Shown here piece after piece: positions 33,486 through 40,348 of a stretch of DNA of 40,348 bases. The position numbers and the translations under genes were made by a program. Origin of the DNA: Oscillospiraceae bacterium (lineage in GTDB: Bacteria; Bacillota; Clostridia; Oscillospirales; Oscillospiraceae); NCBI GenBank assembly GCA_022800525.1, contig JAAWQM010000029.1, positions 1-40,348 on the forward strand, read 5' to 3'. Numbering within the stretch: the stretch's first letter is position 1; each line of letters starts with the position of its first letter. Under the pieces are notes generated by a model that worked only from the letters and a program-made list of their open reading frames with translations, searched no databases and was not told the DNA's origin.

Positions 33486-33926
33486 ATGGGAGTGAAGACC
33501 AAATTTTACATTGTCGCGGCAGAAGCTCTGCCGGATATTTTTATCAAGGTGGCGGAGGCCAAGGGGATGATGCAGTCCGGTGAAGCGGGGACGGTAGGCG
33601 AGGCGACCCGCCGGGTCGGGATCAGCCGCAGCGCGTTCTATAAGTATAAGGATGCGGTGCAGCCGTTCAACAACATGAAAGCGGGACATATTATCACGTT
33701 TTATACGATGCTGAAGGATAACCCTGGTGTGTTGAGCAATGTCTTAGCTATTTTTGCCGGGAGCGGCGCGAATATACTGACAATCAACCAGTCGATTCCG
33801 ACCAACGGCTGCGCGGCGGTGACCATATCGGCGGAGACCTCCGACATGGAGATTTCCCTGGAGGAATTGATTGGCCGGGCCTCCAGTCTGGACGGGGTGG
33901 TCAGGTTTGAGATTCTGGCTGGGTAG
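33486..33926 (+). CDS. UPF0735 ACT-domain protein (PheB-like)
   Basis: A 146-residue cytosolic protein. Residues 1-60 hold a helix-turn-helix-like stretch with the family signature VGISRSAFYKYKDAVQPF; an ACT domain at about 68-146 (ITFYTMLKDNPGVLSNVLAIFAGSGANILTINQ) would bind an amino acid. Bacillus PheB has the same layout. It lies upstream of hom and lysC on the same strand, as often seen, but with a 649-bp repeat-filled gap. A role in sensing aspartate-family amino acids is inferred from context. Confidence 0.88.
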   Translation: MGVKTKFYIVAAEALPDIFIKVAEAKGMMQSGEAGTVGEATRRVGISRSAFYKYKDAVQPFNNMKAGHIITFYTMLKDNPGVLSNVLAIFAGSGANILTINQSIPTNGCAAVTISAETSDMEISLEELIGRASSLDGVVRFEILAG

Positions 33927-33988
33927 TGCGGCCCCGCGGGCCGCCTGAATTCCACTTGTCAGATTTGCCGCCTCGCCGGCGGCGGGGC

Positions 33989-34185
33989 GTTCTTTTCCCT
34001 CGTGGGAAAAGAACCAAAAGCACGCCCAAGGGGGGCGGCCCCCCTTGAGAAGCCCCTGAATGTCAGGGGAGTTGATTGGCTCTCCGGCGATGCCCTGTTT
34101 GCTTCTGACCCAATACCTTCGTTGGTGCGCCAGACTTCTGCGGCTACCCACGGGTTCTGTCGGAGGCTGGTCGCTGCGGCGCCGC
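33989..34185. repeat. Hairpin-rich intergenic repeat, copy B
   Basis: The 649-bp gap 33927-34575 has no gene I can support. Copy B has GTTCTTTTCCC/GGGAAAAGAAC (33989-34014), CAAGGGGGG/CCCCCCTTG (34027-34047), GAGAAGCCCCTGAATG, then CTTCGTTGGTGCGCC and TTCTGCGGCTACCCACGGG in the same order as copy A. A GC-rich 7-bp hairpin sits at 33928-33944 before it. The stretch 34186-34385 shows nothing clear. Confidence 0.7.
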
Positions 34186-34385
34186 TTCTGGAATTGGTCC
34201 GCATCCACCGCCAGAACTGCGGAGCATGGATGAGCGCCAACTGGTAGGCGTATGCACTTCCGGCGCAGCAGCGAACTCTTCCAATAGAGCGTGTCCGCAG
34301 GAGCAGGGACTTCTGGCGGCCCAGAGCGCCAGCGCAGAACAACCAGTCCCCCAGGTCGTAGCGTAAAATAAACAAAACATAAAGT

Positions 34386-34501
34386 ATCGCCCTCCGGGCG
34401 ATGCTCAAGGGAATCTCAAACCGTAGGTTTGAGCGCGTTTTTGGGTACTTTTGCCGCGGGGCAAAAGTACCCGGGGGGCGTCCGGGGGGCGAGAAGCCCC
34501 C
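34386..34501. repeat. Three-hairpin block before hom, with repeat relative C
   Basis: Hairpins ATCGCCC/GGGCGAT (34386-34402), CTCAAACC/GGTTTGAG (34415-34433) and GGGTACTTTTGCC/GGCAAAAGTACCC (34443-34472) follow one another, then G-runs and GAGAAGCCCC. The last hairpin and its G-rich tail match the hairpin1-G-run-GAGAA.CCCC plan of copies A and B. It lies 75-190 bp before hom and could be a leader structure or just a repeat. Confidence 0.6.
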
Positions 34502-34575
34502 AGGCTGCCGAACAGAAATAACTTCCCTTGCCGCCGCAGGCGGCAAAGATTCAGGAGAAGGAGAAATAAACAACA

Positions 34576-35742
34576 ATGGCTAATTTTGCAATTATGGGCT
34601 TTGGTACAGTGGGCAGCGGCGTGGCGGAGGTTCTCCGCATGAACGCCGGTCCTATCGCTGAAAAACTGGGCGAACCCCTCAATCTGAAATATATTCTCGA
34701 TGTGCGGGATTTATCCGCCACTCCTTACGCGGATATGGCGGTAAAAGATTTCTCCATCCTGGAGAATGACCAGGATCTGGATGTGGTCGTGGAGTCCATT
34801 GGCGGCGCAAAGGTCGCCCTTGACTTTACCCGCCGCGCTCTGCTGGCAGGCAAGCACGTCGTGACCTCCAACAAGGAGCTGGTGGCATCCCACGGCAAGG
34901 AGCTTCTGGCAATCGCCAAAGAAAAAAACGTCAATTACCTCTTCGAGGCCAGCGTGGGCGGCGGTATCCCCATCCTGCGCCCTCTGTTCCAGTGTCTGGC
35001 GGGCAACCAGATTGAGGAAATCGCCGGTATCCTCAACGGAACCACCAACTATATCCTCACCCGCATGGTCAAGGGGGGCATTCCCTTCGATGAGGCGCTG
35101 AAGGAAGCCCAGGCAAAGGGCTACGCTGAGCAGAATCCCGCCGCCGACGTTGAGGGCCTGGACGCAGGCCGGAAAATCTGTATCCTCTCCAATCTCGCCT
35201 GGGGCAGGGAAGTCCTGCCCGGCCAGATCAGCGTTCAGGGGATCAGCGGACTGGAGCTGAAGGATGTAGCCATCGCCAGCGGGGCTGGCTACCGTGTGAA
35301 GCTGCTGGGCCGCGCCATGCGGCTGGCCGATGGCCGGCAGGCCGCTTATGTGGCCCCCCATCTGGTTCCGGCGGACTGCCCCATCGCCGCCGTGGACGAC
35401 GTATTCAACGCTATTATGATCCGCGGCAACGCCGTGGGCGACGTGATGTTCTACGGACGCGGGGCCGGAGACCTGCCCACCGCCTCCGCCGTCATGGGCG
35501 ACGTGATCGACGCCCTCCAGCACCGCGAAAAGCGCAGGAATCTGGGGTGGAACGAGAGCGCGCCGCTGGCCAGCTTCAGCGAACTGTCCATGCGGTGGTA
35601 CTTGCGGGGCGGTTTCCAGGTTCCTGAGAACTGTCAGGTTCTCTCCGGCGGCGCGATGCTCACCGGCGTCCTGTCCGCCAGGGACGCCAAGGCTCTGGCG
35701 GAAAAGCTGGACGCCGCCGCGCTGCTGCCCGTTCTGCAATAA
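34576..35742 (+). CDS. hom: Homoserine dehydrogenase (short form)
   Basis: It reduces aspartate-semialdehyde to homoserine, the branch to threonine and methionine. It has 388 residues. The NAD(P) fold begins IMGFGTVGSGVAEVL; the catalytic signature region is NGTTNYILTRM..G, then LKEAQAKGYAEQNPAADVEGLDAGRKICIL. The usual form is about 430 residues with a C-terminal ACT domain for threonine feedback; here only a short stretch remains after residue 330 (LRGGFQVPENCQVLSGG...), so that control is probably lost. AGGAGAAGGAG lies 9-19 nt before the ATG. lysC follows 67 bp later. Confidence 0.92.
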   Translation: MANFAIMGFGTVGSGVAEVLRMNAGPIAEKLGEPLNLKYILDVRDLSATPYADMAVKDFSILENDQDLDVVVESIGGAKVALDFTRRALLAGKHVVTSNKELVASHGKELLAIAKEKNVNYLFEASVGGGIPILRPLFQCLAGNQIEEIAGILNGTTNYILTRMVKGGIPFDEALKEAQAKGYAEQNPAADVEGLDAGRKICILSNLAWGREVLPGQISVQGISGLELKDVAIASGAGYRVKLLGRAMRLADGRQAAYVAPHLVPADCPIAAVDDVFNAIMIRGNAVGDVMFYGRGAGDLPTASAVMGDVIDALQHREKRRNLGWNESAPLASFSELSMRWYLRGGFQVPENCQVLSGGAMLTGVLSARDAKALAEKLDAAALLPVLQ

Positions 35743-35809
35743 CCATTTTGTCCCTCAGATACTATAATATAGTGTCCCCCTAATTTGCCATAGAGAGGAA
35801 GTTATCCTT

Positions 35810-37024
35810 ATGAGTTTGATCGTACAGAAATTCGGCGGCAGCTCCGTCCGGGATGCCCAGCGCATCAGGAACGTGGCGGGCATCATCGCCGATACTTATA
35901 GAGCCGGAAACCAGGTCATGGTAGTCCTGTCCGCCCAGGGCGACACCACCGACGACCTGATTGAAAAAGCAAGGGAGATCAACCCCCGGGCCTCCAAGCG
36001 GGAGATGGACATGCTCCTGAGCACCGGCGAGCAGATTTCCATTGCCCTGTGCGCCATGGCCCTGGAGGGCATGGGCCTTCCGGTGGTGAGCCTTGCCGCA
36101 TGGCAGGCGGGCATTCACACCACCGGCACATACTCCGACGCCCGGATCAAGAGAATCGACTCCGAGCGCATCCAGCGGGAGCTGGATAAAAACAAGATCG
36201 TTCTGGTGGCAGGCTTCCAGGGGATCAATCACTTCGACGACGTGACCACCCTGGGACGGGGCGGCTCCGATACCAGCGCCGTGGCCCTGGCCGCCGCTTT
36301 CGGGGCGGACCTGTGCCAGATCTACACCGACGTGGACGGCGTATACACCACCGATCCCCGCGTGGCCCCCGGCGCGGTGAAGCTGGAGGAAATCACCTAC
36401 GACGAGATGCTTGAGCTGGCCAGCCAGGGAGCCCAGGTGCTCCACAACCGCAGCGTGGAGCTGGCGAAAAAATATCATGTGAATATGGAAGTCGTGTCCA
36501 GTCTGGAGAAAAAACCCGGCACGAAAGTCAAGGAGGTCGTCAAAATGGAAAAGACAAATATCGCCGGCGTGGCGAAGGATACCAGCATTGCCCGTATCGC
36601 GGTGGTGGGATTGGAGCACAATCCAGGGGTGGCTTTCCGTGTGTTCTCCGTACTGGGAAGGGCCAATATCAATGTGGATGCCATCATCCAATCCATTGGA
36701 CGTGGGGAGAGCAAGGACATCAGCTTCACCCTTCCCCGCGCCGACGTGGAGGAGGCCGTGCGGGTGCTGGAGGAGCAGAAGGACTCCCTGCGCTTCGACC
36801 ACCTAACTGTCGAGGACAAAATTGCCAAGGTGTCCATCGTGGGCGCGGGCATGATGACCACGCCCGGCGTAGCCGCCAAGATGTTCGAGGCGCTGTATGA
36901 CGCCAACATCAACATCCAGATGATTAACACCAGCGAAATCAGAGTCTCCGTTCTCATTGACGAGGGGGACGCCGCTGCCGCTGTGCGGGCGGTGCATGAC
37001 AAATTCTTCGGGAACGACAAATGA
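35810..37024 (+). CDS. lysC: Aspartate kinase
   Basis: It phosphorylates aspartate, the first step to lysine, threonine, methionine and diaminopimelate. It has 404 residues. The kinase domain (1-245) has VQKFGGSSVRDAQRIRNVA, LLSTGEQISIALCAMAL, FQGINHFDDVTTLGRGGSDTSAVALAAA and DVDGVYTTDPR. Two ACT domains follow (about 265-330 and 345-404), with EHNPGVAFRVFSVLGRANINVD and AGMMTTPGVAAKMFEALYDANINI for feedback control by lysine and/or threonine. The start has AGAGGAAG 9 nt upstream. A TATAAT lies at 35763-35768 without a convincing -35 box, so it may be read from its own weak promoter or with hom. It ends at a strong terminator. Confidence 0.95.
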   Translation: MSLIVQKFGGSSVRDAQRIRNVAGIIADTYRAGNQVMVVLSAQGDTTDDLIEKAREINPRASKREMDMLLSTGEQISIALCAMALEGMGLPVVSLAAWQAGIHTTGTYSDARIKRIDSERIQRELDKNKIVLVAGFQGINHFDDVTTLGRGGSDTSAVALAAAFGADLCQIYTDVDGVYTTDPRVAPGAVKLEEITYDEMLELASQGAQVLHNRSVELAKKYHVNMEVVSSLEKKPGTKVKEVVKMEKTNIAGVAKDTSIARIAVVGLEHNPGVAFRVFSVLGRANINVDAIIQSIGRGESKDISFTLPRADVEEAVRVLEEQKDSLRFDHLTVEDKIAKVSIVGAGMMTTPGVAAKMFEALYDANINIQMINTSEIRVSVLIDEGDAAAAVRAVHDKFFGNDK

Positions 37025-37047
37025 TCCCCCGGTAAATTGTCTCCATA

Positions 37048-37090
37048 CGCGCCCCGCTCCCACGCAGGAGCAGGGCGCGTGCTGTTTTTT
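37048..37090 (+). terminator. Terminator after lysC
   Basis: The stem CGCGCCC-C-GCTCC/GGAGC-A-GGGCGCG (37048-37079) is followed by TGCTGTTTTTT. Strong and well placed, 24 nt after the stop. Confidence 0.88.
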
Positions 37091-37222
37091 GCTGACTCCA
37101 GCAAATTCTGATGATTCTGTGAGGCGCCGTCATGTCCGAAAGTCCTCTGCCCGCCTTACGGTTTTAGCGGCCCTGTGGACGGCGCTTGGCCTGTAAGCTC
37201 TCCTCTTTGTGCAGGAAAAAAG

Positions 37223-37251
37223 AGGACATCCCCTATCCTTAATGGTATCAT
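37223..37251 (+). promoter_or_regulatory. Promoter for second AraC-type gene
   Basis: AGGACA, a 17-bp spacer and TATCAT lie 26 bp before the start codon. Confidence 0.5.
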
Positions 37252-37277
37252 AAAAGAAAGCGCAGGAGGAACAACAT

Positions 37278-38129
37278 ATGGAGTGGGTCAAAAGCCTGAA
37301 TGAATCTATCGCATATATCGAGGAACATCTGACGGAGGAAATCGAATACAGTAAGCTGGCAAAGATCGCCTGCTGCTCCACCTACCACTACCAGAGGATG
37401 TTCGCCTACATGGCGGGCGTGTCCCTGTCGGAGTACATCCGCCGCAGGCGCATGTCCCGCGCGGCGGTGGACCTCCAGGCTGGGGAGAAGGTCATTGATG
37501 TGGGGCTCAGGTACGGCTATCAGTCCCCCACCGCCTTCAACCGTGCGTTCCGGGCGGTCCATGGCATCGCGCCGTCGGCGGTCCGCGATGAGGGAACGCC
37601 GTTGAAATCCTATCCGCCTCTGCGCTTTACAATCATGATAAAAGGAGCAGAGGAAATGGAGTATCGCATAGAAAGGCGGGAGGCGTTCCGTATTGTTGGA
37701 ATCTCCCGGCCGCTGGACAAGGACATTGAGAAGAATTTTGCCGTAGTACCGCAGATGTGGGGACAGGCGGCGTCGGATGGCACGATCCCGCGCCTCGCGG
37801 CCATGATGGACACCCAGCCCATGGGACTGCTGGGCGTCAGCGTCTGCGGCGATGCGGATGAGTGGCGGTATTTCATCGCCGCCGCCAGCGCCCAGCCTGC
37901 CGGCGGCCTTGAGGAATATACCGTCCCCGCCGCCACGTGGGCTGTTTTTCCAGGACAGGGGACAACTCTTTCCTTGCAGGACCTGGAGCAGCGGATCATC
38001 ACCGAGTGGCTGCCTGCCTCCGGGTATGAGTACGGCAGCGCGCCGGACATTGAGGTCTATCTCACCCCTGACCCGGCTGACGCACGGTATGAGGTATGGA
38101 TTCCAGTCGTAAAAAGAGATCACATTTGA
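37278..38129 (+). CDS. AraC-family regulator with GyrI-like effector-binding domain, copy 2
   Basis: A 283-residue paralogue of the regulator at 15011-15904: AraC helix-turn-helix pair at about 8-110 (AKIACCSTYHYQRMFAYMAGVSLSEYI, then VIDVGLRYGYQSPTAFNRAFRAVHGIAP), then a GyrI-like domain at about 130-280 that ends YEVWIPVVKR. Ligand-responsive control of stress or efflux genes is typical. AGGAGGA stands 8 nt before the ATG. It is a single-gene unit with its own promoter and terminator. No transporter lies within reach, so the target is not evident. Confidence 0.88.
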   Translation: MEWVKSLNESIAYIEEHLTEEIEYSKLAKIACCSTYHYQRMFAYMAGVSLSEYIRRRRMSRAAVDLQAGEKVIDVGLRYGYQSPTAFNRAFRAVHGIAPSAVRDEGTPLKSYPPLRFTIMIKGAEEMEYRIERREAFRIVGISRPLDKDIEKNFAVVPQMWGQAASDGTIPRLAAMMDTQPMGLLGVSVCGDADEWRYFIAAASAQPAGGLEEYTVPAATWAVFPGQGTTLSLQDLEQRIITEWLPASGYEYGSAPDIEVYLTPDPADARYEVWIPVVKRDHI

Positions 38130-38185
38130 GCCTTTTTTCTATCGCCCAATGTTATGCCGCCTGTTTGTCATGCAGAATACATGTC

Positions 38186-38219
38186 GCGGGAAACCGATAT
38201 GTCCTTATCGGTTTCCCGC
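38186..38219 (+). terminator. Terminator after second AraC-type gene
   Basis: A perfect 14-bp stem (GCGGGAAACCGATA and complement, 6-nt loop) is followed by TTTTA. Confidence 0.88.
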
Positions 38220-38263
38220 TTTTACGCAATGAAAAAGTGTGCGGAATGAATGGCATATATTAC

Positions 38264-38292
38264 TTGATAATTTCCTATGCAGATGGTACAAT
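38264..38292 (+). promoter_or_regulatory. Promoter for FapA/DUF342 gene
   Basis: TTGATA, a 17-bp spacer and TACAAT give an untranslated leader of about 75 nt before the start at 38375. Confidence 0.7.
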
Positions 38293-38374
38293 GCAAATAC
38301 TCAAATACGGAGCGGCCGTAGTGGCTTGCGGGAAACGGATATCAACACAAATACAGGAATCAAAAAGGAAGGGG

Positions 38375-39967
38375 ATGGACGTGGCAATCCTTGATCGTTT
38401 TGTCCCAAAGAAGGCGGTCGAACAGGAAAGAAAAGCATTTCAGCCTACCCCTTACAGAAAGATGTTTTCGGAGCTGGATGCGGCGGGCCGGGAAGCGAAA
38501 GCGCAATATCCGGACGACAGCAAAGCCGTGGAGGATTTTGTCTGGGCGTTGAAAGCGGCGTGCAGAGACCGGCACAAAATGGCGTTGGACGGCGATTTGC
38601 CGTGTATAAAAGCGGAGGCGCATTTCTTCCTGTCGAAAGACCGGATGAGCGCCTATGCCTGCCTGCTTCAGCCGGAAAACGATGGAGCCGGGATTACTCT
38701 GGAAGAATTCCTGGCGGATATGCATTATGAGGGCATCAACTACGGTATTTTGCAGGACGATATCCCCCGGGAGTTTGCGTTCGGGTACCTTCACATATTT
38801 CCAGTAGCGCGCGGGACGCCGCCCCAGCCCGGGGAAGACGGCGAGGTAACGGAGCTCTTTGAACGGTGCAGAAATATGTGCCTGGAGGTGCAGAACGGAA
38901 GCCAGGTGGATTTCAGCGGAGACGTTCAGTTTCAGCCCATACGGAAAGGGACGGACATCTGTCTGATCCGGCTCCCAACAGCGGGGACGGACGGTGTGGA
39001 TGTCACGGGAGAAATTCTTCCTGGTACGCAGGCCGCCAGTATCTGCGTACCGCAAGGGAGGAACACCGTCATCCGAAGGGCTGGTCAGGCCCTTGTTGCG
39101 GACGTAGATGGGATTCTGTACATCGAAAATGACCAATTCTGTATTCTGGAGCAGAAAATCATTGACGGCGGCCTGAACCAATCCCATGGAGCGCTGCATG
39201 TTTCAGGCAATCTCTATATCGGGGGAGATGGGGACGGCGGGGTGGATGTGGAGGCTTCCGGTGATATCGTGATTAATGGGACATTGAGGCAGGCTCGCGT
39301 GACGTCCAAGGGTGGAACCATCCGAGTCCAGCAGGGTATTTATGGGGCTAAGGACAGGACTTTTCTGTACGCAGCCTGTCAAGTGCAGTCCCCAGTGGTG
39401 GAATGGGCGGAAATTGACGCGGGAACCAGCGTAATCGCGGAGGCGATTTTAAACAGTACAATCCGCTGCGGCGGCACAGTCTACGCCATGACCGGACGCG
39501 GGATCATCGTAAGCAGCCTGATTCGGGCGGGCGACAGCATCCTGTGCCAGCGGATCGGCAATCTGGCCGGAGGCCGCAGCCGGTTTTCAATCGGCTATCC
39601 TCCGCATATTCCCGAATCATGGGACCGGATCAAAGCAGAGCTGGCGGAGGCGCAGTCAACTATTGACATGTTATGGAATCCCATCATCAACCTGCGGAAG
39701 AAAGGCGCCCGGATTTCAGATGGAGAGAAGTCTCTTCTGGAGCAGCTCGTGGTACAGCGGGATCTCTATACGGAAAAGCGGGAAACGCTGATGACCGAAC
39801 TGAGAGCAGTGAATAAGCAGCTGGATAAAAAGAGCAAAGGGCGTATCCGCTGTGAGAAAGTTTATCCGTCTCTGGACATCCAAATCGGCAGATTGGCGGT
39901 GGAGATCACTACAATAGAGGAAAACTGCAATATCCGAGTTGAGGAGAACAGAATTCTCTTAAAATAG
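38375..39967 (+). CDS. FapA/DUF342-family protein
   Basis: A protein of about 530 residues. The start is the ATG at 38375 (AAGGAAGGGG just upstream) or the GTG at 38381 (MAILDRFVPKK), which has the better spacing. The open frame extends upstream, but across the promoter and terminator, so it is rejected. Residues about 1-210 are unrecognised and charged. From about 210, VDFSGDVQF, GTDGVDVTGEILPG and GRNTVIRRAGQALVADVDGILY lead into the beta-helix region (LHVSGNLYIGGDGDGGVDVEASGDIVINGTL, GGTIRVQQGI) typical of FapA. The C-terminus is a long coiled coil. Family members bind or polymerise at the cell surface-facing membrane or flagellar system; no flagellar gene adjoins. Role unknown. The surface-gene leader begins 190 bp downstream. 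Confidence 0.82.
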   Translation: MDVAILDRFVPKKAVEQERKAFQPTPYRKMFSELDAAGREAKAQYPDDSKAVEDFVWALKAACRDRHKMALDGDLPCIKAEAHFFLSKDRMSAYACLLQPENDGAGITLEEFLADMHYEGINYGILQDDIPREFAFGYLHIFPVARGTPPQPGEDGEVTELFERCRNMCLEVQNGSQVDFSGDVQFQPIRKGTDICLIRLPTAGTDGVDVTGEILPGTQAASICVPQGRNTVIRRAGQALVADVDGILYIENDQFCILEQKIIDGGLNQSHGALHVSGNLYIGGDGDGGVDVEASGDIVINGTLRQARVTSKGGTIRVQQGIYGAKDRTFLYAACQVQSPVVEWAEIDAGTSVIAEAILNSTIRCGGTVYAMTGRGIIVSSLIRAGDSILCQRIGNLAGGRSRFSIGYPPHIPESWDRIKAELAEAQSTIDMLWNPIINLRKKGARISDGEKSLLEQLVVQRDLYTEKRETLMTELRAVNKQLDKKSKGRIRCEKVYPSLDIQIGRLAVEITTIEENCNIRVEENRILLK

Positions 39968-40096
39968 AAGCTCCCCAAAATGTAACGGCGTTTTTGAATG
40001 GTATTTGAGCGTAGTGCTGGAATGAGGATTGCTTTTCAGTCACAAATGCGCCAAAATCCGTATTATGTAACCCAAATATTTCTGAAGCCGCGTTTG

Positions 40097-40129
40097 AAGA
40101 GGAATCAAGGATAAATCCTTGGTTCCTTT
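40097..40129 (+). terminator. Conserved hairpin with T-tract before leader, copy 2
   Basis: AAGAGGAATCAAGGAT, loop AA, then ATCCTTGGTTCCTTT pairs over about 15 bp with two G-U pairs, and is followed by CACTTTTTG. Three base pairs are changed on both sides relative to copy 1 (3302-3335). It would end the FapA-like transcript and insulate the next surface gene. The interval 39968-40096 holds nothing else I can identify. Confidence 0.65.
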
Positions 40130-40157
40130 CACTTTTTGAAATAAAACGAATACAATT

Positions 40158-40348
40158 TTTCTCCCTGCTACCACCTGCTACCAGACTTTCCCAACGTGCT
40201 ACCAGAACTCCCCCAGTTGGCAGCGGGGATGTGAGGTTTACATAAATCCATCAATTGCTACCAAACCCCGCATTTTTGCTACCAGACTTCCTTTTCAAAA
40301 TCTCGAACCCCTTGCGCCCCAACGACCTCCCCCTCCCTCCGCCATCCG
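40158..40348 (+). repeat. Surface-gene leader with phased TGCTACCA repeats, copy 2
   Basis: About 90% identical to 3365-3555 and cut by the window edge. Perfect TGCTACCA repeats start at 40166, 40176, 40197, 40256 and 40277: spacings 10, 21, 59 and 21, exactly as in copy 1. In copy 1 the block leads to a signal peptide and giant surface gene, so another such gene is expected within a few hundred bases to the right. Confidence 0.7.

Noticed and set aside
34386-34575. An amino-acid riboswitch or T-box before hom
   Set aside because: The hairpins are simple and match intergenic repeats found elsewhere. No T-box sequence, SAM or lysine aptamer core, or leader peptide with threonine codons was seen.
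38096-38374. FapA-like gene starting at 38096
   Set aside because: The extension overlaps the upstream AraC-type gene, a strong terminator and the gene's own promoter, and lacks a ribosome binding site. The start at 38375/38381 has one.

Overview
The window reads as chromosome of a GC-rich, spore-forming clostridial Firmicute, most like the Oscillospiraceae (Oscillibacter/Lawsonibacter/Dysosmobacter type). The reasons are strongly C/G-ending codons, AAGGAGG-type ribosome binding sites, SpoIIID, S-layer-homology (SLH) envelope proteins, a CIRCE/HrcA heat-shock site and an UPF0735-hom-lysC amino-acid block. The genus is inferred from gene content only.

Layout. (1) 1-10.5 kb: two very large secreted/surface proteins on the + strand. 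Each is followed by a strong hairpin and by a small convergent gene for a phage-tail-fibre-like protein. In front of each small gene stands a pair of 7-N6-7 inverted repeats. The second giant gene is preceded by a terminator-like hairpin and a ~190-bp leader carrying phased TGCTACCA repeats. The same hairpin and leader recur at the right edge of the window (40.1-40.35 kb), so another surface gene probably begins just outside. The second giant gene has its signal peptide out of frame with the rest. (2) 10.6-15 kb: spoIIID (TTG start), a small unknown gene, an LCP-family cell-wall ligase, an SLH/transglutaminase-like protein and ddl. (3) 15-17.6 kb: an AraC/GyrI-type regulator, a promoter-bearing gene start cut off by an AT-rich insert that carries a CPBP protease, and hsp20 with a perfect CIRCE. 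(4) 17.7-27.8 kb: a dense + strand run: ParB-N-like protein, murF, ABC-F ATPase, YdcF-like protein, flavodoxin, prfA, GNAT, threonylcarbamoyl-AMP synthase, coaE and an M18 aminopeptidase. (5) 27.8-34.5 kb: cinA and thiI (-), a decayed SMI1/KNR4-like gene, an XRE regulator divergent from a membrane-anchored unknown, an AI-2E/YtvI-type permease, an UPF0735 ACT protein, and three copies of a hairpin-rich intergenic repeat. (6) 34.5-40 kb: hom, lysC, a second AraC/GyrI-type regulator and a FapA/DUF342 protein.

How they fit together. Ddl makes D-Ala-D-Ala and MurF joins it to the peptidoglycan precursor. LCP enzymes attach wall polymers, and SLH proteins dock on such polymers, so regions 1-3 form a cell-envelope neighbourhood. 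LysC and Hom feed the aspartate family of amino acids.

The most unusual signal is the surface-gene cassette: giant surface gene, terminator, convergent tail-fibre-like gene, paired dyads, covarying hairpin, iteron leader. I do not recognise this as a described system. All calls were made by reading; no searches were run.
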